DNA of 9,797 nt, taken from an uncultured Bacteroidota bacterium (GTDB lineage: Bacteria > Bacteroidota > Bacteroidia > NS11-12g > UBA9320). The DNA lies in NCBI GenBank assembly GCA_913056425.1, contig CAJXLR010000047.1, positions 1-9,797 on the forward strand, written 5' to 3'. Position numbers and translations under genes: made by a program. The notes beneath the pieces are model-generated. The model did no database searches. It was not told where the DNA came from and saw nothing but the letters and a program-made list of their open reading frames with translations. Position 1 is the first letter of the stretch, and each line of letters opens with the position of its first letter. Shown piece after piece: positions 1-6,647 of the stretch.

Positions 1-2
1 TA

Positions 3-2396
3 ACTGAGATCGCGTTGGATAACGCTCTTGGTTGTGACACTGACTTGAGTGATACTGCAGAAGTTAAGGTTAGCCCAACTACTGTAGGAGGAACATTAAG
101 CCCATCATCAACTACAATCTGTAAAGGTGGTTCTGCTACACTTACATTGAGTGGTGAGACTGGCGATGTTCAGAACTGGGAATACAGCACTGATAATGGC
201 GCGACTTGGACAGTACTTTCTAACAAGTCTACGTCTGTAACAATTACAAACATTGAAGAAACTACTCTATACAGAGTGTTTGTTAAGAGTGGAACATGTA
301 CAGGTGCTTACTCAACGGAGGCTGAAGTAACTGTTATTCCTACTCCAATGGCTACAGTAACCAGCAACGCAAAAGTTTGTCCTGGTGATGTTGCAACATT
401 CACTCTAAATGTAACTGATGTACCGTCTACTGACGATTGGGAAGTGACGTACTTGAGAAATGGAGTTCTTTCGACAACAACTGTAACAGGAACAGGGTCT
501 GGTGACTTCAATTTCACTGTAACTGGTTCTGCTTACAATGGTAACCCAACATTCATCACTGTTGAACTAGTGAGCATTGAGAATACTACTCACGGTTGTT
601 TGAACAACGACTTGACTAGCTCTGCTCAAGCTCGTGTGACTCCGAACCCGGTTGCTAGCTTCATCGCAACGAACAGTTGTGAAGACAGCACTGTAATGTT
701 CGATAACACATCAACAATCGCTGAAGGTAACATCACTACTTTCAGATGGTACTTCGGTGACGGTGACTCTAGCTCCAACGGAAGCCCATCACACACATAC
801 AGCGCAGCTGGTACGTACAACGTAACACTGGTAGTGTGGAGTGACAATGGTTGTAGAGGTGAGGTTACTCAAACTATTGAGATCTATCCAAACCCAGTGG
901 CTAACTTTACATTCAGCAACGTATGTAAGAACGAGGTATTCTCTGCAACTGATCAATCATCAGTAGCAAGCGGAAATATCACGAGCTGGTTCTGGACATT
1001 CGGTGACGGTAGCACTTCTACTGCACAGAATCCAACACATAGCTATGCAGCATCTGGTAACTACGATGTAACTCTTACTGTAGTAACTGATAACGGATGT
1101 TCTAATAGAGTATCTAAAGAAGTAACTGTATACATCTTGCCTGAAGCGAACTTCGTAGCGGCTCCAGTTTGTGAGGATGCTCCAATGCAGTTCGTAAATG
1201 CTTCAGCAATAGGATACGGTACAATGACTTACGAATGGGATTTCGCTGGTCAGGGTACTTCAACAGATAAAGATCCAGTATTCACATTCACTGGATTCGG
1301 AATATTCAATGTTGAGTTGATTGCTACTAGTGACAACGGTTGTAAAGACACAATTGTTAGAGCAGTAACAGTTTACCCAGCACCTACTGCAGACTTCACT
1401 GTAGCTGACGTTTGTATCGGAGACGAAAGCGTGTTCACGAACACATCTTCTGTTCCTGGTACTGATAATATCATTGAATACTTCTGGGACTTCGGTGACC
1501 TTAACTTCAGCGGATTAGAAAACCCAACGCACACCTACGCTGCTGCAGGGGACTATGACGTAACGTTAAGAGTTAAGACTGACAAAGGTTGTGAGAATAC
1601 AATAACTAAAACAGCTAGTGTTATTCCATTACCGGATGTTGATCTAACCGCAAACGGACCTACTGAGTTCTGTGATGGCGACAGTGTAATACTGTCAGCA
1701 AACGCAAACGCTAGAACTTACGACTGGACTTGGGATGGTGGTACTTCTACTGACCCAACAGTAACTGCTAAGACAGAAGGATGGTACAAAGTGACAATCT
1801 CTGCTCCACCAATTGGTTGTGAGAATACAGATTCGATCTTCATCACTGTATGGCCGTTGCCAGACGCGAAAGCTTGGCCACGTGATAAGGTGAACCAATC
1901 TATTGATACAATCAGCAGAGGTCAGTCTATCGACTTGCACGCTTCTGGTGGAGTAACATACTTGTGGTCACCAATCACTTACTTAAACCCAAGTGATATG
2001 GCAGACGTGATGGCTGAGCGTGTAGATGATGACATCACTTACACAGTGACAGTAACTGACGAGAATGGATGTGTTAACACTGCTGATCTGTCGATCGTAG
2101 TACTTAACAACTTCGACCTAACCGTTTACAACGCGGTAACGCCTAACAACGATGGTCGAAACGATACATGGATTATTGAGAACATCTGGGCTTATCCAGA
2201 CGCTGAAGTAATCATCTTTAACCGTTACGGTATGGAAGTGTACAGAGGTACTAACTACCAAAACGATTGGGATGCAACATACAACGGTAATGAGTTGCCT
2301 GATGGTCCATACTACTATGTAGTGATACACCCAGACTTCCCAGACATTGTCTACAAAGGAGTTATTAACGTAATACGGGAAACAACCAGTAATTAA
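3..2396 (+). CDS. PKD/Ig-repeat surface protein with T9SS type B (gliding-motility-associated) C-terminal sorting domain, 5' end missing
   Basis: The reading frame is open to the left edge, so the signal peptide and an unknown N-terminal length are missing; the first TTG at 15 is not a credible start. Residues below are counted from that TTG. Two Ig-like modules (about 24-108 and 110-210) come first. Four PKD-type modules follow (about 212-291, 294-373, 377-454, 457-537), with FGDG or similar cores (FGDGDSSS, FGDGSTST, degenerate FAGQGT, FGDLNFSG) and AAGTYNVTL-like closing strands. Two more Ig-like modules (540-613, 616-697) precede a CHU_C/TIGR04131-like domain at 705-788 (VTPNNDGRND, IFNRYGMEVY, DGPYYYVV). 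Most modules carry a Cys pair about 58 residues apart, fitting disulfides in an exported protein. Known for the family: such proteins cross the outer membrane by the type IX system and often act in adhesion or gliding. The specific ligand is unknown. Its neighbour 30 bases downstream is a PorP/SprF partner. Confidence 0.9.
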   Translation, partial: TEIALDNALGCDTDLSDTAEVKVSPTTVGGTLSPSSTTICKGGSATLTLSGETGDVQNWEYSTDNGATWTVLSNKSTSVTITNIEETTLYRVFVKSGTCTGAYSTEAEVTVIPTPMATVTSNAKVCPGDVATFTLNVTDVPSTDDWEVTYLRNGVLSTTTVTGTGSGDFNFTVTGSAYNGNPTFITVELVSIENTTHGCLNNDLTSSAQARVTPNPVASFIATNSCEDSTVMFDNTSTIAEGNITTFRWYFGDGDSSSNGSPSHTYSAAGTYNVTLVVWSDNGCRGEVTQTIEIYPNPVANFTFSNVCKNEVFSATDQSSVASGNITSWFWTFGDGSTSTAQNPTHSYAASGNYDVTLTVVTDNGCSNRVSKEVTVYILPEANFVAAPVCEDAPMQFVNASAIGYGTMTYEWDFAGQGTSTDKDPVFTFTGFGIFNVELIATSDNGCKDTIVRAVTVYPAPTADFTVADVCIGDESVFTNTSSVPGTDNIIEYFWDFGDLNFSGLENPTHTYAAAGDYDVTLRVKTDKGCENTITKTASVIPLPDVDLTANGPTEFCDGDSVILSANANARTYDWTWDGGTSTDPTVTAKTEGWYKVTISAPPIGCENTDSIFITVWPLPDAKAWPRDKVNQSIDTISRGQSIDLHASGGVTYLWSPITYLNPSDMADVMAERVDDDITYTVTVTDENGCVNTADLSIVVLNNFDLTVYNAVTPNNDGRNDTWIIENIWAYPDAEVIIFNRYGMEVYRGTNYQNDWDATYNGNELPDGPYYYVVIHPDFPDIVYKGVINVIRETTSN
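648..1625 (+). repeat. Four diverged tandem PKD-module repeats (~246 bp period)
   Basis: Within the surface-protein gene, the first Cys of each module falls at about 678, 924, 1170 and 1413, a spacing of 246, 246 and 243 bases (82, 82 and 81 codons). Each unit starts with a proline-rich linker such as PNPVA, PEANF or PAPTADF. It then has a Cys, a W-x-FGD core, a Y-x-V-T-L strand and a closing D-N/K-G-C. The DNA copies differ substantially, so this is an old protein-level duplication rather than a recent DNA repeat. Confidence 0.8.
2127..2378 (+). other. T9SS type B (gliding-motility-associated, CHU_C) sorting domain
   Basis: This C-terminal segment of the large surface protein has the conserved order VTPNNDGRND, then VIIFNRYGMEVYRG, DWDATYNG, LPDGPYYYVV and a final basic strand. 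It is distinct from the type A domain on the M1 peptidase. Type B domains in F. johnsoniae SprB and relatives depend on a SprF-like protein, which is what the next gene encodes. Confidence 0.88.
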
Positions 2397-2426
2397 TAAT
2401 TGACAAGAATCCTTAGAATTAGAAAA

Positions 2427-3905
2427 ATGAAAAAAGCAATTGTATTAATCGCGTTCGTAGTTCTAGGCTTGGCTCAAGCATTTGCACAGCAAGTGCCGCT
2501 TTACAGCCACTATTACTACAACCAATTCTTGTACAACCCAGCGTTGGCAGGATCTCAGCCCTACGGGCAGGTGTACCTGATTAATAGAAACCAATGGTTC
2601 TCTATTCCAGGCGCTCCGAGAACTCAAGCCATCACGCTTGATGGTCCTCTTCGCAGCAAGAAAGTAGGTATCGGTTTAGGTGTCTACAGAGATGCTGCAG
2701 GGCAGTTTAATATTACTGGTGGTAGCGCAGCTTACCGTTATACATTAGACTTAGGTAATTCCGGTAACCTTTCCTTCGGATTGGCACTGGGAGCTATCAA
2801 TAACAGAATTGATTTGAACGACATCAATGTTCAGGATCCATTGGATCCGAACATTGTGTCTACTTATCAAGGGACTACCGGTTTCGACGCAAACTTCGGT
2901 TTGAATTACGAAATCGCAGATTTCAACTTTGGAATCGCAGTACCGCAAATTATCGGGAATGAGTTAGCGTATACGGCAATCCGAAACACAATCAGTGGAG
3001 AGGATGTACGTTACGGTTTAGCTCGTCACTTCCTTGTTAATGCTGGTTATAACTGGGATCTTAAAGGTGATGACAACTGGTTCATACAACCTAACGCTAT
3101 CGTTCGTGTTACTCCAGGTGCGCCTGTACAATACGATGTTAGCGCTATGTTGAACTACCAAGAGAAGTACTGGTTGGGTGGTATGTGGAGAAGTGCTTAC
3201 GCGGTAACTGCAGCAGCAGGTATGCGTTTAGCGGATCAGTTCGTCGCAGGTTATGCATACGATATCGCCGTTCACAAAGACCTAAGCCAATACACTCGGG
3301 GTGCTCATGAGGTAATGTTAGGTTACCAGTGGGGGGGCAGTGTAATGGATGATCCTGAATTGAAGAAGAAGTTCAAGGAAGTTGATGAGAAAATTGGTAA
3401 GAACGATTCTGATATCGACTCTTTGAGTAACGAAATCAACAAGAACCGTAAGGACATTGATGAGAACAAAGACAATATTGATGATAACGATGATGAGTTA
3501 GAAGAATTGAAAGACAAGATCAAAACATTTGATCAGTTTGTCGAAGACTTCAAGAATGGTAAAATCAAGCCAGGCTCAAACAACGTTTACACTTTCAATA
3601 ACGTTTACTTCGAAACTAATAAGTGGGATATCCGTACAGATGCTCGTACTGAGTTGGATAACCTAAATGAAGTATTGAAGACGAATCCTAACCTGAAGAT
3701 TGAGGTTGCTGGTCACGCTGATCAGAGAGGATCTGCATCTTACAACAAGTGGTTGTCGAACAAGCGTTCTAACGCAGTTCGTGATTACTTGATCAAGAAT
3801 GGTGTAAGTCCATCTCAACTTGAAGTAAAAGGATACGGTGAGGATAGCTCTTTCCCTACACTTGATGAAAACCGTCGCGTAGAGTTTAAGATTATCTCGC
3901 AATAA
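2427..3905 (+). CDS. PorP/SprF-family outer-membrane protein fused to an OmpA peptidoglycan-binding domain
   Basis: A 492-residue protein when started at the ATG at 2427; the in-frame TTG at 2400 adds nine residues ahead of an otherwise clean signal peptide and is unlikely. Residues 1-20 form the signal peptide (basic MKK, hydrophobic core, AQAFA before QQ). Residues about 21-304 match the PorP/SprF family: YSHYYYNQFLYNPALAGS opening, NRNQWF, glycine-rich alternating strands and terminal LGYQW. Residues about 306-375 are an acidic, heptad-like linker rich in D, E, K and N. Residues about 388-489 are an OmpA/Pal domain with GHADQRG (Asp432), LSNKRSNAV (Arg447) and ENRRVEF (Arg483/484), the side chains that usually hold diaminopimelate. 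Known: SprF-like proteins support secretion or attachment of type B cargo encoded next door. Inferred: this one serves the upstream protein and is tethered to peptidoglycan. Phe is mostly TTC and Tyr mostly TAC, unlike yifB, which suggests high expression. Confidence 0.9.
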   Translation: MKKAIVLIAFVVLGLAQAFAQQVPLYSHYYYNQFLYNPALAGSQPYGQVYLINRNQWFSIPGAPRTQAITLDGPLRSKKVGIGLGVYRDAAGQFNITGGSAAYRYTLDLGNSGNLSFGLALGAINNRIDLNDINVQDPLDPNIVSTYQGTTGFDANFGLNYEIADFNFGIAVPQIIGNELAYTAIRNTISGEDVRYGLARHFLVNAGYNWDLKGDDNWFIQPNAIVRVTPGAPVQYDVSAMLNYQEKYWLGGMWRSAYAVTAAAGMRLADQFVAGYAYDIAVHKDLSQYTRGAHEVMLGYQWGGSVMDDPELKKKFKEVDEKIGKNDSDIDSLSNEINKNRKDIDENKDNIDDNDDELEELKDKIKTFDQFVEDFKNGKIKPGSNNVYTFNNVYFETNKWDIRTDARTELDNLNEVLKTNPNLKIEVAGHADQRGSASYNKWLSNKRSNAVRDYLIKNGVSPSQLEVKGYGEDSSFPTLDENRRVEFKIISQ

Positions 3906-3920
3906 GAACTTGTCAATTCT

Positions 3921-3954
3921 AAAAAAAAAAGGGAGCCTTTGTGCTCCCTTTTTT
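3921..3954 (+). terminator. Strong rho-independent terminator after the PorP/SprF gene
   Basis: GGGAGC (3931-3936) pairs with GCTCCC (3943-3948) around the loop CTTTGT. The stem is extended by the A tract (3921-3930) against TTTTTT (3949-3954), which also supplies the U tract. Because A and T tracts flank the stem symmetrically it could act in both directions. It lies 16 bases after the PorP/SprF stop and ends 21 bases before the peroxidase ATG, separating the two transcription units. Confidence 0.92.
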
Positions 3955-3975
3955 ATTTTAGTTTGTTTACACCAT

Positions 3976-4557
3976 ATGAGGTTAGTTTTAAGGTTACTCA
4001 GTTTGTCAACTGCCGGATTAATGTTGCTAGGTTGTGGCAGTCAAGGACGAAAAATTTCACAAGAAGAAAAGTTAACTATGGGATCAAGTATCTATGACGT
4101 AAGCCTAAAATCGCTAAATGAGGCTGAAACAATCGATTTAAGCGCTTTAAAAGGGAAATATATACTCTTTGTCAATGTAGCTAGTAAATGCGGCTATACG
4201 CCTCAATATGAAGGTTTGCAAGCCCTATACGAGCAATACAGTGATAAGCTTGAAATAATTGGAGCTCCTTGTAATCAATTCGGTTTCCAAGAACCTGGAG
4301 ATAGCTCTGAAATCGCAACCTTCTGTAGCGTGAACTATGGCGTGTCGTTTCCAATAGTCGAAAAACTGGATGTAAAAGGGGAGAACCAACACCCATTGTA
4401 CACTTGGTTAACAAACAAAGACTACAACGAGAAAAACAATTACTCTGTTTCTTGGAACTTCAATAAGTTCTTGGTTTCTCCGGAAGGCAAATTAATTGCT
4501 TACTTCCCGTCGAAAACGAAGCCGCAAAGTGAAGAAATCACTTCTCTGATTAAGTAG
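3976..4557 (+). CDS. Glutathione peroxidase family lipoprotein (Cys-type, probably thioredoxin-dependent)
   Basis: A 193-residue protein from the ATG at 3976. An upstream TTG at 3910 would place the start inside the terminator region and is rejected. The N-terminus is a lipoprotein signal with lipobox LLGC (Cys20), so the mature protein should be a membrane-anchored envelope enzyme. The family motifs are intact: NVASKCGYTPQY with peroxidatic Cys72 (Cys, not selenocysteine), PCNQFGFQEPG with Gln105, and WNFNKFLV with Trp160 and Asn161, completing the Cys-Gln-Trp-Asn tetrad. Cys117 in TFCSVNYGV sits where thioredoxin-dependent members have the resolving Cys. Role: reduction of hydrogen peroxide or lipid hydroperoxides. 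The envelope location and the reductant are inferred. It stands alone behind a terminator and converges on the DUF2147 gene, with six bases between stop codons. Confidence 0.93.
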   Translation: MRLVLRLLSLSTAGLMLLGCGSQGRKISQEEKLTMGSSIYDVSLKSLNEAETIDLSALKGKYILFVNVASKCGYTPQYEGLQALYEQYSDKLEIIGAPCNQFGFQEPGDSSEIATFCSVNYGVSFPIVEKLDVKGENQHPLYTWLTNKDYNEKNNYSVSWNFNKFLVSPEGKLIAYFPSKTKPQSEEITSLIK

Positions 4558-4563
4558 GACGCT

Positions 4564-5043
4564 TTATTCTTCTACTCGGGTCCAGGTAGATGTTCTACCC
4601 AACCAAGTCATTCCAGCGATATAACCGCGCAAGTACAACGTGTTTTTATCACCGTTTTCGAATTTGAGGTACCCGTCATAGGTTTTACCGTTACGTGGGT
4701 CATACACCGTACCATTTTCCCAACGGTCATCATCCTCGTCGTACTCAAAGTACTTAAGGAATACCAAACCAATACGTTCGCGGTCTCTTAAATCTTCGTT
4801 GGGATTGTTAACATCCTTCTTCGGAGAACCATCTGGATTGTCCGGCTCCGCCATCCAAACGGTTTTTCCAGAGTACTTGCCGTTTTTAGCCAAGAATATT
4901 TTCACTTTAGCATCTTTTTCAGCAGTCCAATAAATTCCGGTTATGTCATTGGGCTTAAAGCTTTTAACCGATTGGTCTGATTTAAATCCGCTAACGAGTA
5001 TGATGAATAATGTTGCTATTGAGTATATGCGAAAGTGTTTCAT
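4564..5043 (-). CDS. Exported DUF2147 family protein
   Basis: A 159-residue protein from the ATG at 5043 (MKHFRIYS). The frame extends upstream to an ATG at 5082, but that would put 13 charged residues before the signal sequence. Residues about 1-20 form a hydrophobic signal peptide or anchor (IATLFIILVSG). The rest matches the DUF2147 pattern: DITGIYWT near the start, a KYSGKTVWM strand, LRDRERIGL, NGTVYDPRNGKTYDGYL, LYLRGYI and GRTSTWTRV at the C-terminus. The family is a small beta-rich exported domain of unknown biochemical function, common in Proteobacteria and Bacteroidota. It is a single-gene unit, divergent from yifB and convergent with the peroxidase. Family assignment is confident; function is not known. 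Confidence 0.88.
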   Translation of the reverse strand: MKHFRIYSIATLFIILVSGFKSDQSVKSFKPNDITGIYWTAEKDAKVKIFLAKNGKYSGKTVWMAEPDNPDGSPKKDVNNPNEDLRDRERIGLVFLKYFEYDEDDDRWENGTVYDPRNGKTYDGYLKFENGDKNTLYLRGYIAGMTWLGRTSTWTRVEE

Positions 5044-5069
5044 ATCGAGTTTTCTGTATTTGCTGAACG

Positions 5070-5102
5070 TAAAAATACGCAATTCTGTTTTCGTTTGGCA
5101 AA
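5070..5102 (-). promoter_or_regulatory. Candidate Bacteroidota-type promoter for the DUF2147 gene
   Basis: Read on the minus strand, TTTG (5102-5099) is followed after 21 bases by TATTTTTA (5077-5070). This is one mismatch from the TAnnTTTG -7 element, at the usual distance from a -33 TTTG. It would give a leader of roughly 20 bases before the ATG at 5043. The elements are short, so chance matches are possible. Confidence 0.35.
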
Positions 5103-5104
5103 CC

Positions 5105-5112
5105 TAACTTTG
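5105..5112 (+). promoter_or_regulatory. TAACTTTG -7-like element just before yifB
   Basis: An exact match to the Bacteroidota -7 consensus TAnnTTTG ends only four bases before the yifB ATG (5117). If used, transcription would start at or within a few bases of the start codon, giving a leaderless or nearly leaderless message. No TTG lies at the usual -33 spacing, which weakens the call. Confidence 0.35.
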
Positions 5113-5116
5113 ACCC

Positions 5117-6646
5117 ATGCTTTCAAAAATTCTTGCATGCGCGGTTTATGGTATCGACACTCACCCGATAACGGTAGAGGTGAATGTTGGTGGTGGAAGT
5201 AAAACGCATGTAGTAGGCTTGCCGGACAATGCAGTGAAGGAAAGCATCTTACGCGTGAATACTGCCTTTGCGAATAATGGATACTCAATACCACGGAATG
5301 GGGTTATTATCAATCTGGCGCCCGCGGATGTAAAGAAGGAAGGTAGTGCGTATGACTTACCCATAGCTGTAGGATTACTGCAGTCTTCAGGTCAATTGCG
5401 ATCCGATGAACTGGACAAGACCATGGTCATGGGAGAACTGGGTTTGGATGGAAGTGTTAAACCCATTCGAGGATGTTTGCCAATTGCGATTCAAGCCAGA
5501 GCACTGGGCGTCCAACGATTGATAGTACCAAAAGAGAATGGACGAGAGGCCGCAATCGTGAAGGATGTGGACGTCTATGGAGTTGAAAACATAAATGAGG
5601 TTGTGCGTTTGTTGGAAGGGGAGTCGGAATTGGTCCCGGTTTTTGTTGATCCACGGCAAGAATTTCAAGAGCAGTATGCGTATTTTGATTTTGACTTTGC
5701 GGATGTTAAAGGACAGCACAACATCAAACGGAGCTTGGAAATAGCTGCAGCTGGTGGACATAATGTTATCATGATTGGTCCTCCAGGTGCAGGTAAAACT
5801 ATGTTAGCCAAACGTCTGCCGTCAATCCTTCCTCCACTAACGCTCCATGAAGCACTGGAAACCACTAAGATTCATTCCGTTGCAGGAAAGCTAGGCAAGA
5901 ATGCTTCGCTGTTGGCGCATAGACCATTCCGGAATCCACATCACACGATCAGCGATGTTGCTCTAGTAGGTGGAGGAAATAACCCGCAGCCGGGTGAAAT
6001 ATCGCTTGCGCATAATGGGGTGCTATTCCTTGATGAACTGCCTGAGTTTAAACGCACTGTGTTGGAAGTGATGCGTCAACCTTTGGAAGAACGAAAAGTC
6101 ACCATCTCTAGAGCCAGGTTTACGGTAGACTATCCGGCGTCGTTTATGTTGGTAAGCTCAATGAATCCATGTCCATGTGGGTATTACAATCATCCGGAGA
6201 AAGACTGTGTTTGTGCTCCCGGCGTGGTTCAGAAATATATGTCTCGAATCTCGGGACCGTTGTTAGATCGTATCGATTTACACGTCGAGGTAACGCCCGT
6301 AGAATATGATAAGCTAACGGCAAAAGAGGAGGGAGAGTCCAGCGAGGATATCCGCGCTAGGGTTATCAAAGCCCGGGAAGTCCAATCTCAGCGTTATAAG
6401 GATTCTGACGTAAGTGCGAATGCTTTGATGACATCCAAACAAATCCAAGAATACTGCCAGTTAGATAGCACCGGTAACTTGTTATTGAAGAACGCTATGA
6501 AGAAGTTGAATTTATCAGCGCGTGCCTACGATCGCATTTTGAAAGTAGCCCGAACCATTGCCGATCTTGCGGGCAGTGACAAAATCGCGATGGAGCATAT
6601 CGCCGAGGCAATTCAATACAGGAGTTTAGACAGAGAAAGCTGGTAG
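5117..6646 (+). CDS. yifB: YifB/ComM family Mg-chelatase-like AAA+ ATPase
   Basis: A 509-residue protein, the normal family length, with a typical start (MLSKILACAVYGID). Residues about 1-170 are the ChlI-like S5-fold domain, including VVGLPDNAVKES and GELGLDGSVKPI. The AAA+ core follows: Walker A GPPGAGKT (221-228), FRNPHHTIS (271-279), Walker B VLFLDE (302-307), sensor-1 region SSMNPCPCG (347-355) and LLDRIDL (382-388). The C-terminal Mg-chelatase-C helices (SARAYDRILKVARTIADLAG, 467-486) carry the sensor-2 region. Cys352, Cys354, Cys364 and Cys366 form a compact cluster that may bind zinc. Known for the family: ComM is a hexameric helicase that promotes branch migration during natural transformation; despite its name, YifB is not thought to make chlorophyll. 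The exact role here is inferred. It is followed after one base by the methyltransferase gene. Confidence 0.96.
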   Translation: MLSKILACAVYGIDTHPITVEVNVGGGSKTHVVGLPDNAVKESILRVNTAFANNGYSIPRNGVIINLAPADVKKEGSAYDLPIAVGLLQSSGQLRSDELDKTMVMGELGLDGSVKPIRGCLPIAIQARALGVQRLIVPKENGREAAIVKDVDVYGVENINEVVRLLEGESELVPVFVDPRQEFQEQYAYFDFDFADVKGQHNIKRSLEIAAAGGHNVIMIGPPGAGKTMLAKRLPSILPPLTLHEALETTKIHSVAGKLGKNASLLAHRPFRNPHHTISDVALVGGGNNPQPGEISLAHNGVLFLDELPEFKRTVLEVMRQPLEERKVTISRARFTVDYPASFMLVSSMNPCPCGYYNHPEKDCVCAPGVVQKYMSRISGPLLDRIDLHVEVTPVEYDKLTAKEEGESSEDIRARVIKAREVQSQRYKDSDVSANALMTSKQIQEYCQLDSTGNLLLKNAMKKLNLSARAYDRILKVARTIADLAGSDKIAMEHIAEAIQYRSLDRESW

Positions 6647-6647
6647 G

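Noticed and set aside
1695..1940. Antisense open frame inside the surface-protein gene
   Set aside because: Opposes a clearly coding frame with family motifs; composition is cysteine/tryptophan/serine-rich noise with no recognisable domain.
2400..2426. TTG start that would extend the PorP/SprF protein by nine residues
   Set aside because: The ATG at 2427 begins a textbook signal peptide (MKKAIVLIAF); the extension puts extra charged residues ahead of it.
3323..3523. Serine/leucine-rich antisense open frame opposite the coiled-coil linker
   Set aside because: A mirror of the D/E/K/N-rich linker codons; explained entirely by the sense-strand composition.
3958..3965. TTAGTTTG as promoter -7 element for the peroxidase gene
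   Set aside because: One mismatch to TAnnTTTG, and the nearest TTTG (3938-3941) is only 16 bases upstream, shorter than usual; kept as a remark, not a feature.
3910..3975. TTG start that would extend the peroxidase by 22 residues
   Set aside because: The extension is translated from the terminator hairpin itself and would bury the lipoprotein signal; the ATG at 3976 fits.
4585..4599. Perfect hairpin GGTAGA-TGT-TCTACC near the convergent stop codons
   Set aside because: Only 6 bp with a 3-base loop, inside the DUF2147 coding region, and no T tract on either strand, so not called a terminator.
5044..5082. Upstream ATG for the DUF2147 gene
   Set aside because: It adds 13 residues with several charges before the hydrophobic signal and overlaps the best promoter candidate.
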